Assembly: GCA_016719295.1 (NCBI GenBank)
Contig: JADKAF010000001.1
Span: forward strand, 930,001-994,000
Source of the DNA: Planctomycetota bacterium
GTDB lineage: Bacteria > Planctomycetota > UBA1135 > JADKAF01
Length of the DNA: 64,000 bases
Reading direction: 5' to 3'
Each line of letters begins with the position of its first letter. Position 1 is the first letter of the stretch. The position numbers and the translations under genes were made by a program. Shown piece after piece: positions 51,602 to 61,216 of this stretch. Under the pieces are notes generated by a model. It had not been told where the DNA came from. It ran no database searches and saw nothing but the letters and a program-made list of their open reading frames with translations.

Positions 51602-53296
51602 TTGAAACGACGCCGAACTGGCGAGGCGACCTCTGGTCGACCCGCCCCCCGCATCCTCCAAACCGACGAAATCCCCGCACGCGCGCTCGACGCCAACGCG
51701 GTGCATGTGGTCGAACGCCTGCAGCGCTTCGGCCACGCGGCTTATCTCGTCGGCGGCTGTGTCCGCGACCTGCTGCTGCGGCGCGAGCCGAAGGACTACG
51801 ATGTCGCGACCTCCGCGCGCCCGCGACAGATCCGGCGCGTCTTCCGCAACTGCCGCATCATCGGCCGGCGCTTCAAGTTGGCGCACGTGGTCTTCGGCGA
51901 GGAGATCATCGAGACCTCGACCTTCCGCACGATTCCGAGCGCGAGCTCCGGCGCCGGCGTGGACGACGGCGATCTGCTGATCACCTCCGACAACGAGTTC
52001 GGAACGGCGGAGGAAGACGCGCAGCGCCGCGACTTCACGGTGAATGCGCTCTTCTACGATCCCGCGCGCCGCGAAGTGATCGACTACGTCGGTGGCCTGG
52101 AGGACCTCGGCGCGGGGCTGATCCGCACGGTCGGAGATCCGCAGATCCGCTTCCGCGAGGATCCCGTGCGCATCCTGCGGGCCATCAAGTTCGCCTCGCG
52201 GCTCGACTTCCACTTCGAGCCGGAGACCTTCCAGGCGATGCAGGACTGCGCTCCGCACCTGGAGAAGGGCGCGCCCCCGCGAGTGCTGGAGGAGATCTTG
52301 CGGCTGCTGCGCAGCGGCAAGGCCGAGAGCGCGTTCCGCTTGCTCGACGACAGCGGCTCGCTCTCCGTGATCCTTCCGGAGATCCACGCCTTCCTCCGTT
52401 CGGCTCGCCAAGCCGGCGATGGCGAAGACGAGCTGCTCTTCGCCTCGCTGCGCGAGCTCGATCGGCGCTTCGCCGAGGGCGAGGATCCGTCCGCGGGATT
52501 CTGCCTCGCGGTGCTCTTCTCCGGTCCCGTGCGACGAGCTCTGATACGTCGCGCGAGCGACCTGCGGAGCCCGATGGATCTCCTGGTCCTCCTCGACCAA
52601 GTCATGGAAGACTTCGCCGAGCGCACCCGCCTCTCGCGCCGCGACAGCGGCAATGCGCGCCGCTTCACCTTGCTCCGGCAGCGCATCGAGCGCAGCGGAC
52701 GGCGTCGCCAGCGACCGCTCGCGCTCGTGCGGCAAGAGGGCTTCGACGAGGCCCTCGATCTTCTCGCGATCGAATGCGCCACGCGCCGCGATCCTGCATT
52801 GCGCGAGCTCTACCTCGAGTGGCATGAGCGCCGTCTCCAGGTGCTGGGCGAAGGCGGCTTCGATCGCAGCGATCCGACACGCCGCGAGCGGCTGCTCTCG
52901 AGCCCTCGTGCGCTCGATCGCCTCGAGCCGCTGCATGACTCCTCCGCGCGCGCAACGCCGGCGCAGCTGCGCCCGGAGCCGCCCTCTGCGCCCCCTCCCG
53001 CTGCCCCGTCCAAGGTCCTCAAGGTCGCCAAGCCGGCGCCCCCGAGCGCCGAGCGCGCGAAGGCGAAGCCGAGGGTGGCACGAGCGATCGAGACGCCTCA
53101 ACCGCAGAGCCCGCCGGCCGTGCCGCCGTCCGCCCCGCTCCAAGCTCCGCCCCCGCGACCTGCGGTCCAGATCGCGGAGAAGCCCGCGCCTCCGAGTGCC
53201 TCGGCTGCGGGTGAGCTGCCCTTCGGCTACGGCGTCTTCGAAGAGCCTCGCGGAGAGAAGCCGCCAGCTCCGCGCCCGCTGCGCAAGCGCCGATGA
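51602..53296 (+). CDS. pcnB: poly(A) polymerase / tRNA nucleotidyltransferase family protein
   Basis: 564 residues from a TTG at 51602. The class II nucleotidyltransferase core has GGCVRDLLLRR (residues 51-61) and the metal-binding D65 and D67 in PKDYDVATSA, then RRDFTVNALFYDP and the RFREDPVRILRAIKFASRL helix. The order and spacing fit bacterial PcnB (poly(A) polymerase I) rather than the CCA enzyme, but this cannot be settled by eye, and the tRNAs here lack encoded CCA so a CCA enzyme must exist somewhere. The last ~125 residues are Pro/Ala-rich and end in a basic stretch. The start is uncertain: a longer open frame reaches back to 51440. Confidence 0.85.
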   Translation: MKRRRTGEATSGRPAPRILQTDEIPARALDANAVHVVERLQRFGHAAYLVGGCVRDLLLRREPKDYDVATSARPRQIRRVFRNCRIIGRRFKLAHVVFGEEIIETSTFRTIPSASSGAGVDDGDLLITSDNEFGTAEEDAQRRDFTVNALFYDPARREVIDYVGGLEDLGAGLIRTVGDPQIRFREDPVRILRAIKFASRLDFHFEPETFQAMQDCAPHLEKGAPPRVLEEILRLLRSGKAESAFRLLDDSGSLSVILPEIHAFLRSARQAGDGEDELLFASLRELDRRFAEGEDPSAGFCLAVLFSGPVRRALIRRASDLRSPMDLLVLLDQVMEDFAERTRLSRRDSGNARRFTLLRQRIERSGRRRQRPLALVRQEGFDEALDLLAIECATRRDPALRELYLEWHERRLQVLGEGGFDRSDPTRRERLLSSPRALDRLEPLHDSSARATPAQLRPEPPSAPPPAAPSKVLKVAKPAPPSAERAKAKPRVARAIETPQPQSPPAVPPSAPLQAPPPRPAVQIAEKPAPPSASAAGELPFGYGVFEEPRGEKPPAPRPLRKRR

Positions 53297-54639
53297 GCCC
53301 AGCGCGACCGCGCCGCACCCCACGCGCCGTGCAGCTCGCCCTCGCACTGCTCTCGGCGCTCTGCACCGTCGCGCTCGTGGAGGGGTCTCTCCGCATCGTG
53401 GCCGCGCTGCGCACCGGTCGCGCGCCGCTCGACTTGGGCCCGAAGCTGCGCGCCGATGGCACGCAGGTACGGCGCGTGCTCTGCCTCGGGGATTCGAACA
53501 CCTACGGCCTCTACGAGCGCACCGAAGATGCCTGGCCCGCCAAGGTGGAGGCGCTGCTGAACGAGGCGGCTCCCGTGCGCACCGCCTTCGAGCTCGTGAA
53601 CGAGGGTTTCCCCGGTCAGAACTCCTCGGACCTACGCACGCGCTGCGCTGCGGCGATCGATCGCTGCGATCCCGATCTCCTCGTGATCTGGGTGGGCAAG
53701 AACAACACCTGGAGCACGCGGAACATGGAGCCCTACCTCGAGGGCGAAAGCGCCGCCGCGGGTCCGCCGATCCTCCGCGATCTGCTCATCTACCGCCTTT
53801 TCCGCACGCTCGAGGGGCGGCACGTCTCCGAGCGCTCGATCGATCTTCGCGATCTTTCGCGCGGCGGCGGCGTGAGCTCGCGCGATGCGTTCGAGATCTC
53901 CATGCAGTACGGCGAAGGCGGAGCCGACGTGACGATGGGTCTAGCGCTGCGCGCGCTCGCGGGCGACCTCGCCGAGATCTCTCGGCTGGCGGAGCGGAAG
54001 GGCATCGCCATGCTCGTGCTCTCGTACCCTATCGATCTGGATCGCCTGCGAGCGCTGAACACCGAGCTCTCGAAGCTCGCGAGCGACGCACGCTGGGGCT
54101 TCCTCGATCTCCGCGGCTGGATCGCCGCGGCACTGCGACGCGCGCGCTACGAAGAGCTCTTCCACCACGACTTCCATCTTCGGGCGTTGGGCTACGCGAC
54201 GCTCGCACGCTTCTTGGCGCCCGCGATCGATCGCGCGCTCGGATCGCCGTGCCGCATGCCGCCGGCGCAGATCGCGGAGCTCGATGCGCTCCTCGCACCA
54301 CCGCTCCGCCGCCTCCACGCGATCCGCGGAGATACGGGCTTCGCGATCGAAGCGCACGGGCCTCCGAACGCAGCGTACCTGGTGCTCGGGGGCGAGGGCG
54401 CTCCTTCCGACGTGGGAACCCCGCTCCCCCCGTATCACCTGCTGCCCATCGCCCTCAGCGGCGCCGTGCACTCCGGTGCGCTCGATGCGAGCGGGAGCGC
54501 GCGCTTCGAGATCCCGGCCGAGTGGGCCGGGAAGAGCCTCGTTCTCGCGACCCAGGCCGCGCCGTTCGTGGTGGCAGGCGAGCAGAGCTTCGACACCGTC
54601 AGCTTCGGCTTGTCGGATCCTCTCGCCCTGCCGCGCTGA
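53293..54639 (+). CDS. membrane-anchored SGNH/GDSL hydrolase-like protein
   Basis: 448 residues. A membrane helix at about 12-40 anchors the N-terminus. The SGNH fold has the nucleophile S68 in LCLGDSNTYG, a GKNN in place of GxND in block III, and D293-F-H295 as the C-terminal Asp-His pair. A beta-rich domain of ~120 residues follows. Such enzymes remove acyl or acetyl groups, often from wall or surface polysaccharides. The ATG overlaps the pcnB stop as ATGA. Confidence 0.78.
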   Translation: MSPARPRRTPRAVQLALALLSALCTVALVEGSLRIVAALRTGRAPLDLGPKLRADGTQVRRVLCLGDSNTYGLYERTEDAWPAKVEALLNEAAPVRTAFELVNEGFPGQNSSDLRTRCAAAIDRCDPDLLVIWVGKNNTWSTRNMEPYLEGESAAAGPPILRDLLIYRLFRTLEGRHVSERSIDLRDLSRGGGVSSRDAFEISMQYGEGGADVTMGLALRALAGDLAEISRLAERKGIAMLVLSYPIDLDRLRALNTELSKLASDARWGFLDLRGWIAAALRRARYEELFHHDFHLRALGYATLARFLAPAIDRALGSPCRMPPAQIAELDALLAPPLRRLHAIRGDTGFAIEAHGPPNAAYLVLGGEGAPSDVGTPLPPYHLLPIALSGAVHSGALDASGSARFEIPAEWAGKSLVLATQAAPFVVAGEQSFDTVSFGLSDPLALPR

Positions 54640-54648
54640 GGCGCCGGC

Positions 54649-56360
54649 TCAGCGCGGAGCGATCTCGAGCTCTGCTCGTTGAAGCCCGCGCGCGGTCGAA
54701 GCCCAGATCCGGAATCGCGTGGCGGCGGCAAACGGCGGCGCGCCGATCCGAGCGCGACCTGCTCCATCGGTCGCTGGGGCGAGCGCGAACCTGGCTCCGA
54801 GCGTTGCCAGAGCCTCCACGGGAACCGCTTGCAGCGGACCGTGATCCAGCGCCGGGACCTCGATCGCAGCCTCGCTCGCGCGCGCTTCTCCTTCGCTCTC
54901 GCTGCCCCACCACAGCTTCGAGGCGACCAGCGCGAAGAGCAGCGCCAGGGCCGTCGCACCGAAGCCGGCGCCAAGCCGGCGGAATCGCGGCGTGGCGATT
55001 GCGGACCCAGAAGAAGATCCAGATCGCGGAGCAGAGCGCCGCCAGGATCACGGCGGTTCCGAAGACGATGCGGCGTGCGAGGAGCTCCTCGCGTTCGCGA
55101 TGGGCGATCAGCGCCGCGCGCTCCGAGGCGCTCGAGTGCACGACCGCCAGCTGACCGTAGCCGAGGCACGCACGATCAGCGGCTTCGGCGCCGAAGTACC
55201 CGAGCGCGCGTGCGTCGATGGCGCGCGACCACGCCCTCGAGCTCTGGTTCTCGATCGCGACGCTGATCGCGGCTCCTTCGATCGGTCGGTCGCGCCGATC
55301 GAGGAGCTCGAGCTCGAGCTCCTCGGAGCGCGCGCCGCGCACGAGCCGTGCCCGCAGCTCTCCTTCGACGGGCGGTGACAGCTCGGCGAGAGCGAGGCCG
55401 CTCCCCTCGCGGGTCGAGAGGCGCACGAAGGAGCGGGAGGACACCGGAGCCAGAGCCGTGAGCTCTACTTCGTGTGGTGCGCTCCCCCGCAGCGTCTGGC
55501 GCGCCAGAACGCGCTCGGCGTCGAACCAGACCAGCTCGGCCTCCTCGCTAGCTCCGAGCTCCGCCTCGACGCGAAGCCCGCTTCCCGCGTCGAGGAGCTC
55601 CGCGCGCAGCGCGGCCCCGCTCGCGGAGACGGCGTTCGACGCCGGAGCAGCGACGACCTCCGCGAGGATCTCACCGTCGCCGTCTTGCACTTCGAAGCGG
55701 GTCGGCGCGGCTTCGTCCGCGCGCGCTCCAGAGCGCGACAGCGAAGGCTCCGCTCCACCGCACCGAGCGGCGTGCGATCGGCACGCCCGCAGCATCGTAG
55801 GCGACGAAGACCGCCTGCTCCTCGGCTCGCGCGCCGGCGCGTTGCGCGAGGAGGATCGTGTTCGAACCCGCGGCACCGCCGGGGAAGCTCGCGAGCTCCA
55901 CGTGTGCCCGGGACATACCGCGAGGCACGTCGATCGTCGCGTTGCGCCCCCAGGCGCCGTCGCTGGCACGCACTTCCAATCGCGCGATGTCTGCCGCTTC
56001 GCCCGGCAGCAGGACTTCGTGCGTGCCGGGCGAGTCCACGGCTCCGCGCAGGAGCTCCACACCTGCGGCATCACGGGCCACCCACTTCACTTGGGCGCGA
56101 TGCTGGCGACCGAGCGGATCCCGAGTGACGAAACGCACGGGCAGACCGAGCCCACTCGGCAAGTGCCTCGGCATCTGGACCTCGAGTCCGAGCTGGTTGA
56201 AGCGCGTCTCGCGCAGCAGGAACGAGCGCGAGGTCCACCATCCGAGCGTGAGGAAGAGCGGCGCGATCAGCGCGGCGGCGCCGAGGACGCGCCGCACGAA
56301 ACGGCGGCGCTCGACGTCGAGGTCGCGCATCGGAGCTGGTGCGGGAGTGGGTCCGATCAT
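54649..56360 (-). CDS. multi-TM extracytoplasmic protein, twice frameshifted
   Basis: Three frames must be joined to read it. The first (56360 to ~55725) starts at an ATG, has a membrane helix at about residues 23-45, and a beta-sandwich part with GTHEVLLPGEAADIARLEV, like the repeats of alpha-2-macroglobulin or carboxypeptidase-regulatory domains. The second (to ~54988) continues with beta repeats and a membrane helix AVILAALCSAIWIFFWVRNR. The third has another helix (ATALALLFALVASKLWW) and ends LQRAELEIAPR at a TGA. The span is 1712 bases, which becomes 569 codons plus stop when two extra bases are removed. Function unknown. It ends 9 bases from the convergent SGNH gene. Confidence 0.65.
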
Positions 56361-56379
56361 CTGTGATCCATCGCGCGAC

Positions 56380-57876
56380 TTAGCTCGAAGCACTTTGTGC
56401 GCTGCGGCAGCGCGCGGCGCCGGCGCGGAGTCGCCGTACCGATTCCGTGGCACCCAGCACGTGGAAGCAGTCGACGAGCTCGAATCCGGAGAGGCCGCCG
56501 GTCAGCGCGGCTCGTGCCGGCGAGGCGATCTTGCCGAAGCCGACGCCGAGCTCCGCCGCGACGCGCTTCATCAGCTCCGAGAACGCCTCGCCATCCGGCA
56601 ACGCGTCCGGCAACGCCGCTGCCAATCGCTCGAGGCGTGCGGCGTTTTCGGGGTCCTTCACGAGCGTCTGCTGCGCCTTCTCCTCGAACGGGAGGTCCGC
56701 CGTGAAGATCCACGTGCAGAGCGGCGCCACGTCGCCGTCTTTGCGCATGCGCTCGCGCAGCGCGGTCGTGATGCGCATCGTCCGCGCCGAAGGAGAGTCG
56801 ATCTCCGCGGCGGGGATCCAGCCGCGCTCGGCGAGAGCACGCGCGACGCGCGGTGCGAGCTGCTGCGGGGACTGCCTGCGCAAGTACTCGCCGGAGATCC
56901 ACTCGAGCTTCGGGCGATTCAGCTGCGCGCCGGTCTTGCCGATGCGCGAGATGTCGAAGTTCTTGACCAGATCGGCGCGCGAGATCACCTCGGTCTCGCC
57001 ATCCAGCGACCAGCCCATCAGCGCGAGCCAGTTGATCATCGCTTCGACGTCGTAGCCCGCCTTCTGGTACTCCTCCACCGTCGCGCCGCCGTGGCGCTTG
57101 CTCATCTTCCCCTTGTTCGGAGGCTCCGCGAGGATGAGGGGGATATGGCCGAACTCGGGCGGAGTCCATCCGAGGCCGAGATAGATCTGGAGCTGCTTGA
57201 AGGTGTTGGTCTGGTGGTCGGCGCCGCGCAGCACGTGCGAGACGCGCATATGGTGATCGTCGATCACGACGACCAGGTTGTAGACCGGCTCGCCGTTCCC
57301 GCGAACGAGGATGATGTCTTCGACGTCGTCGTTCTTGACCTCGGAGTCGCCGAGGACCAGGTCGTGGTAGCGGGTGGCCCCGGCATTCACCTTGAGTCGC
57401 CAGGTGTGCTCTTCGCCGCGATCGATGCGCGCCTTGGCAAGGGAGGGGGCGAGCTCGCGATACTTGCCGTCGTAGCGCCAAACCTCGCCGCGCGCCTCTG
57501 CCGCCGCGCGCTGCGCAGCGAGCTCTTCGCGCGTGTAGAAGCAGGGATAGATCGCACCGCGCTCGCGCAGCTCCGCGATCGCATGAGCGTAGATCTCTCC
57601 CCGCTCGCTCTGGCAGTACGGGCCGTAGGGGCCGCCTTGTTCCGGGCCTTCGTCGGGATCGAGCCCGAGCCACCGCAGCCCTTCGTAGATCGCTTCGCGG
57701 GCACCCTTCACGTCGCGCACGCGATCGGTGTCCTCCAAGCGCAGGATGAAGGTGCCGCCATAGCGCCGAGCGACCAGCCAATTGAAGAGCGCGGTGCGCG
57801 CGCCCCCGATGTGGAGGTAGCCGGTCGGGCTCGGCGCGAAGCGCACGCGAGCGCCGCGGAGTCGAGACTCATCCAT
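56380..57876 (-). CDS. gltX: glutamyl-tRNA synthetase
   Basis: 498 residues. Class I synthetase: FAPSPTGYLHIGGARTALFN holds the HIGH-type motif (22-25) and KGKMSKRHGGATV is the KMSKS-type loop. LRLEDTD and the DHHMRVSHVLRGADH block are also typical. The ATG at 57876 is preferred to the adjacent GTG at 57879; AAGGA lies nine bases upstream. Whether it charges Glu only or also tRNA-Gln cannot be told. It ends 19 bases before the membrane-protein gene. Confidence 0.96.
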   Translation of the reverse strand: MDESRLRGARVRFAPSPTGYLHIGGARTALFNWLVARRYGGTFILRLEDTDRVRDVKGAREAIYEGLRWLGLDPDEGPEQGGPYGPYCQSERGEIYAHAIAELRERGAIYPCFYTREELAAQRAAAEARGEVWRYDGKYRELAPSLAKARIDRGEEHTWRLKVNAGATRYHDLVLGDSEVKNDDVEDIILVRGNGEPVYNLVVVIDDHHMRVSHVLRGADHQTNTFKQLQIYLGLGWTPPEFGHIPLILAEPPNKGKMSKRHGGATVEEYQKAGYDVEAMINWLALMGWSLDGETEVISRADLVKNFDISRIGKTGAQLNRPKLEWISGEYLRRQSPQQLAPRVARALAERGWIPAAEIDSPSARTMRITTALRERMRKDGDVAPLCTWIFTADLPFEEKAQQTLVKDPENAARLERLAAALPDALPDGEAFSELMKRVAAELGVGFGKIASPARAALTGGLSGFELVDCFHVLGATESVRRLRAGAARCRSAQSASS

Positions 57877-57890
57877 CACGGGAGATCCTT

Positions 57891-58232
57891 CTAGTCGATG
57901 CCCGGCCAGCCGAGCTGCTTGCCGCCGAGCAGGTGCACATGCAGGTGGTAGACGCTCTGACAGCCCTCAGGGCCGCAGTTGATGATCAGGCGGTAGCCGC
58001 GGGCGAGCTTCTCGCGCCGCGCGACCTCGGCAGCGACCACGAGCAGGTGACCGGCCAAGGCTTCGTGCTGCGGCTCGAGATCCGATGCACGGGCGATCGC
58101 TTGCTTCGGGATGATCAAGACGTGCACGGGCGCCTGCGGATGAATGTCGCGGAACGCGAGCGCGCGCTCGTCCTCGTACACGATGTCGGCGGGGATCTCC
58201 CGCCGCACGATCTTCGAGAAGATGGTCTCCAT
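57891..58232 (-). CDS. HIT-family nucleotide-binding protein
   Basis: 113 residues. The histidine triad H96-x-H98-x-H100 is in YHLHVHLLGG and the N-terminal IFSKIVRREIPADIVYEDE is that of HinT-like purine nucleoside phosphoramidases. It ends 14 bases ahead of gltX. Confidence 0.93.
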   Translation of the reverse strand: METIFSKIVRREIPADIVYEDERALAFRDIHPQAPVHVLIIPKQAIARASDLEPQHEALAGHLLVVAAEVARREKLARGYRLIINCGPEGCQSVYHLHVHLLGGKQLGWPGID

Positions 58233-58270
58233 GCGATCGACCTCCGGAATCGGTGCGCGGTGAGCGCCTC

Positions 58271-59540
58271 TCAGGGCACGCGGAACACGCCGAACGAGGA
58301 CGTGAATCCGTGCACGTGGGTTCGATCGCCAACGGGGCCGATCTCCCCGTTGCAGAAGAAGCCACCGAGAGGCACGGGCGCCAGCGCTTCGGCGAACGCG
58401 CGGCTGTCGTGATCGGGCACGCCGTAGAGCCCTTGGCCGCGGCCGAGGCAGGAGAAGAGCAGGGCGCCCTGCGCGATGGCCTCGGTCGGTCGGCGGTCGC
58501 GGTACGAGCGGAAGGCCTCGGCGAGGTCCTCGCGCGAGGCCTCGGAGTCGCGCAGATGGAAGCGCACGGTCATGCCGTTCCTCAGCTCCGCCCCGACGAG
58601 CAGAGCACCGGACTTGGCGTCGATGCCGATCAGGTTGCGGATCAGGAAGTCCCCCTGACCCGGCTTCTCCAAGAAAGCCGACGAGGCCAGTCCGAGGAAG
58701 AGCTGGTGACGTTGCGCCAGGAGCTGCTCGCTCTCGGAGAGCTCGCGATAGAAGCCCTCGAAGACCTCGACGGCAGGTTTGCCATCGAGCTCGAAGAGCG
58801 CGTTGCCGCGGCACTTGGTGATGCGGTGATCCACGCCGCGCGGTCGGCAGCCCTGCGCGACGATCGCGTCCATCGCGACTCGCCCCGAGAGCGCGACGCC
58901 GACGACGCCTTCGTCGTAGCACTGGTCATCGCGGAAGAGGAAGTTGCCTCCCGCGCCACGCGCGCCGCTCGCCAGTCCGCCGATCTTCGTGCTCTGCGGA
59001 TAGGCGTAGTCGAGCCCCTCGAGGAGCGCGTCGACGCGGAGCGAATACGCATCGGGGAGCAGGATGAACTTCGGCGTGAGCTCCGGCCCGACCTTCAGCG
59101 CGCTGTGCCAGGAAGAGGGCGCATCATCGCCGCCCGGGAGATCGGCGTCGCGCAGATGGAAGGTCTGCACTTGGACCCCGCCAAGACGAGCGGCGGTGAG
59201 CGAGAGCGCCGGGCGCCCCTCGATCTCGACGCCGCCGCCGATCACGCCGCCGCCGGTGCAGCCGATGAGCGCACGCGCTCCGGTCCACGCCAAGATGTCG
59301 GCTGCGAGCTCCTTGCCGAGCCCCGAGCTGCCGAGCCCCGAGTAATGGGGCGAGACGAAGGCGAGCACGAGGTCCGGGAAGCCCTGCTCCGCGAAGGCCG
59401 CGCGCACGCGATCCCCGGTCTCTTTCACGGCGTCGGCGAGGCGCTCGGCGGTCGAAAGCGTGGAGAACCAGTTCAAACTGATCGCGAAGCCCCCCAGCGT
59501 CGCGCCGGGAGCCGCCTCGGCCTCCGAAAAAGGCGGGCAT
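58271..59540 (-). CDS. FIST-domain protein, N-terminus uncertain
   Basis: The body has the FIST N domain (GCTGGGVIGGGVEIEG, SPHYSGLG, KIGGLASGARGAGGNFLFRD) and the FIST C domain with CLGRGQGLYG and the closing LGGFFCNGEIGPVGDRTHVHGFTS-type end. FIST proteins are intracellular sensory or signal-input domains, presumably for small ligands. The main frame is open to 59755 but lacks a good start: a TTG at 59476 would begin inside the first strand. An ATG at 59540 fits if one A is removed from the AAAAA run at 59527-59531, giving MPAFSEAEAAPG before the domain. Its neighbour on the minus strand is the HIT gene. Confidence 0.8.
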
Positions 59541-59624
59541 GATAGCGGAGGAGGCGCAAAGATCTGCGGCCAAAAAGGTCGCTCTCGCGGCCCTGCCCTT
59601 TCCCCCTCGAAGCTCGCGCTGCAC

Positions 59625-60068
59625 ATGCCCCTAGCACTTCGTGCTCCGGCCTTGGTCTTCCTCCTCGCCCTCGGCGCGCTCGCCTCCTGCGCCGCGCGTC
59701 GCGAAAGCTCGGCGGCCCCGAGCAAGGCGCCGTTCCTCAGCGAGGCGATCCTCACCGATCAGCTGGTCTTCGTCTCGGGCCAGCTCGGCACCGATCCGAC
59801 CACCGGCGCGCTCGTCGGACCGGATCTCGCCTCGCAAGCGCGCGCCGCTCTGGACAATCTCGCTCGCGCGGCCGAGCGCGCCGGCGCCTCGATCGCCGAC
59901 GCCGCGCGCGTCGAGGTCTATCTCACCGACATGAACGACTACGCCGAGATGAACGCGATCTACGCCGAGCGCTTCCCCGCTCCGGCGCCCGCGCGCACCT
60001 GCATCGGCGTCGCCGCGCTGCCGCGCGGCGGTCGCATCGAGATCGCCGCGACGATCGTGCGACGCTGA
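59625..60068 (+). CDS. exported RidA-family lipoprotein
   Basis: 147 residues. RidA enzymes deaminate reactive enamine/imine intermediates in the cytoplasm. The catalytic-type R124 with C126 and E139 (ARTCIGVAALPRGGRIEI) is intact, as are FVSGQLGTDPTTG and VYLTDMNDY. Unusually, the protein begins with a lipoprotein signal peptide (LALGALASC, Cys22), so it should be lipid-anchored outside the cytoplasm. It is divergent from the FIST gene. Confidence 0.85.
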   Translation: MPLALRAPALVFLLALGALASCAARRESSAAPSKAPFLSEAILTDQLVFVSGQLGTDPTTGALVGPDLASQARAALDNLARAAERAGASIADAARVEVYLTDMNDYAEMNAIYAERFPAPAPARTCIGVAALPRGGRIEIAATIVRR

Positions 60069-60108
60069 GCGAGAGCTGCTCCGAGCCTGGACGCGCGGGC
60101 ACCCGCGG

Positions 60109-61161
60109 TCAGTTGATGACGATCGGCTGCGAGGGCGGCGAGATCCCGATCCACGGCGTGAAGCTCGCTGGTGGATGCGTCACGAACGACGCCAGCAGCC
60201 GCAGGTTCGAGCCGACCAGCAGCGGATCGGCTGGGATCAACATGCCGCCGAAGCCGAGGCTGTTCGCGTTCAGCACACCTTGGAAGTTGAACGTCAGCCC
60301 GCGGCACGCGCCGAGGAAGCACACGAAGATGGGATCGGGATCGAGCGGGAGCTGCCCCCACGGCGTAAGGAAGCCCGTCGTCGCCGAGCCACCGACGAAG
60401 GCCGTGTAGCCGTTCCCCGCCTGCCCAGGCGCGCGGAAGGTGAAGGAGAGGAACCCGCCCGGCGTGGGCTGCCCGGTCCATTCGGCCGAGATCTGCGGCG
60501 TCGCGCACGCACGGATCAGCCAGTTGCCGCGAAAGAAGGTCGGATAGAGCGGGACGCCGAAGCCGAGGTAGGTGCAGGGGTCGACCGGGCCGACGCCTTG
60601 AGCGTCGAGGATGTTCTCGCCGGAGCGGCAGACGAAGTTGTTGTCGGTGGCGAAGTTGGAGGTGTAGCCGAGCGCGCACGAGCCGGAGGCCGTGTTGAGC
60701 TGCATGCGCCACGCGATGACCACCGTGCCGGTCGAGATCACCACGTTGCGGGACGAGATGTCGATCTCGTTCAGGGCATGCGTGGATATCTGGATGTCGT
60801 TCCCCGTGGCGGAGGCGAAGTCGAAGACCTTCGGGCCGAGCGACACGCGACCGTCGGTGCGAAAGGTCGCTCCGCTGTAGATCTCCAGGTTCACGAGCGC
60901 CAGCGTACCGCTCGCGCCGAAGTTGTTCGCGAACATCACCGAAGCCTTGTCGATGCGCACCGCGCCTTGCGTGCGGAAGACCGACATCGCGGCTTCGCCA
61001 TCGCAGAGACCCGGAACCAGAGCCACGGCCGTCGCGCCGTTCGGCACGCCGGGGATCGCGTCGTTCTTCAGCAGGTTCTGCCCTGCTCCGCAGGACTGAG
61101 CCTCGAGACCAGCGCCGCAGAGCACCGCGGCGAGCAGAGCGGGGACGAGCAGGGAGCGCAT
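60109..61161 (-). CDS. secreted protein with C-terminal beta-module
   Basis: 350 residues; GGAGGA eight bases before the ATG. Signal peptide to about residue 21 (GLEAQS). The main part is a strand-rich domain with paired cysteines (SCGAG, CRSGENI, DPCTYLG, RACATP). The last ~110 residues carry a module of the form PG-x-L-x-F-x-F, LPLDPDPIFVC, IPADPLLVG, LLASFV. A similar module ends the neighbouring beta-helix protein. Function unknown; it is probably exposed at the cell surface. Confidence 0.7.
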   Translation of the reverse strand: MRSLLVPALLAAVLCGAGLEAQSCGAGQNLLKNDAIPGVPNGATAVALVPGLCDGEAAMSVFRTQGAVRIDKASVMFANNFGASGTLALVNLEIYSGATFRTDGRVSLGPKVFDFASATGNDIQISTHALNEIDISSRNVVISTGTVVIAWRMQLNTASGSCALGYTSNFATDNNFVCRSGENILDAQGVGPVDPCTYLGFGVPLYPTFFRGNWLIRACATPQISAEWTGQPTPGGFLSFTFRAPGQAGNGYTAFVGGSATTGFLTPWGQLPLDPDPIFVCFLGACRGLTFNFQGVLNANSLGFGGMLIPADPLLVGSNLRLLASFVTHPPASFTPWIGISPPSQPIVIN

Positions 61162-61216
61162 GGAGCGATTCCTCCGTTGGTTCTCTCGGGGCGCGCTCTC
61201 TCTCGACAGCTGCCGC

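Noticed and set aside
55858..57894. A 678-codon open frame on the plus strand
   Set aside because: Antisense to gltX and the membrane-protein gene.
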